In this document: one piece after another, positions 63,760 through 64,000 of the stretch
Position numbering within the stretch: position 1 is the stretch's first letter
How the letters are laid out: every line of letters starts with the position of its first letter
NCBI GenBank assembly: GCA_021732415.1
Contig: JAKFVC010000048.1
Span: 1-64,000, forward strand
Length of the DNA: 64,000 nucleotides
DNA from: Planctomycetaceae bacterium
GTDB lineage: Bacteria > Planctomycetota > Planctomycetia > Planctomycetales > Planctomycetaceae
Reading direction: 5' to 3'
Notes under the pieces: model-generated
What the model was told of the DNA's origin: nothing
The model's input: the letters and a program-made list of their open reading frames with translations, nothing else
Database searches by the model: none
Program-made: the position numbers and the translations under genes

Positions 63760-64000
63760 GCTACCGAGAATGTCGGGAATGATGGCAAGTTTTTGCGGTG
63801 ATCCCGGAGAGGTCGTCGAGATGGTCGACGACGAAGTGAATGATCGAACCTTCGCGTGGCAGGATGCCGCGGGCGATGAACGCTCCTGAACAATGTCAGC
63901 CCTGCCGATCCCGTGGTCTATATCGCTGCGGCGGCGGATGGTCGCGAATCGCGCATCTGCGACTTTGGCTTTAGTCCGACCTGGTCCGATTCGAGACGCG
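63760..64000. other. Right edge, no complete gene
   Basis: Short runs such as NVSPADPVVYIAAAAD (plus strand, near 63893-63945) resemble the junk-like tail of an FtsX-type permease, but no full domain or start is present. Confidence 0.3.

Noticed and set aside
63893-63945. FtsX-like fragment at the right edge
   Set aside because: Only a 16-residue resemblance to a common permease phrase; not enough to call.
1-64000. CRISPR arrays, tRNA and rRNA genes
   Set aside because: I found no regularly spaced direct repeats of 25-40 bases and no tRNA-like cloverleaf by eye; a covariance search would be needed to exclude tRNAs.

Overview
The window reads like a chromosomal stretch of a moderately GC-rich planctomycete-like bacterium. 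The evidence is S1/P1-type nuclease, DUF1257/DUF2997/Ycf46-like genes, WD40 and GH88/105 genes, patchy Shine-Dalgarno use with several TTG/GTG starts, and many unlinked accessory genes. The phylum is my inference; there is no rRNA or tRNA to prove it. Most of the window is accessory DNA.

Layout. (1) 1-5.3 kb: miscellaneous minus-strand genes (an M41-like remnant, DUF5131, DUF3592, TspO, SGNH hydrolase). (2) 5.6-31.3 kb: a defence island. From right to left on the minus strand it holds a dynamin-like GTPase coupled to an SNF2-type helicase, then a YhaO/YhaN (Mre11/Rad50-like) pair. A CBASS unit follows (HNH-SAVED effector plus CD-NTase with a C-terminal sensor domain) with an adjacent PD-(D/E)XK protein. 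An IS630-family element lies just upstream of CBASS. On the plus strand an RtcR-like CARF/sigma-54 activator precedes a complete type I restriction-modification operon, with a near-consensus sigma-54 promoter between them. A deletion-fused pair of gene fragments and a PLD-like gene close the island. (3) 31.6-43.9 kb: a plus-strand DNA-metabolism island of DUF1257, DUF2997, an AAA ATPase, a DUF3150-like protein, a sliding-clamp-like protein, an Fe-S PD-(D/E)XK exonuclease, a SWIM-ligase-WGR fusion and many small proteins. It is punctuated by perfect hairpins and intrinsic terminators. (4) 44.2-46.0 kb: a cluster of gene cassettes with attC sites and no integrase, like integron cassettes lacking their integrase (CALIN-like). 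(5) 46-52.3 kb: WD40, small unknown genes, S1/P1 nuclease, EEP-family protein. (6) 52.3-59 kb: a 1.6-kb stretch with no supportable gene, then a divergent MerR-like regulator facing a ParB-like / helicase-like / reverse transcriptase-RNase H operon. I regard this as the best candidate for an undescribed system. (7) 59-64 kb: GH88/105 hydrolase, a decayed SDR gene, a tyrosine recombinase and a truncated gene that may be a Rep remnant.

Three parts may work together. CBASS makes and senses a nucleotide signal. The CARF activator could sense a nucleotide or RNA signal and switch on restriction through sigma-54. The RT operon carries its own regulator and operator-like repeats, so it looks like an independently controlled unit. 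All functional statements come from reading motifs by eye; no database search was run.
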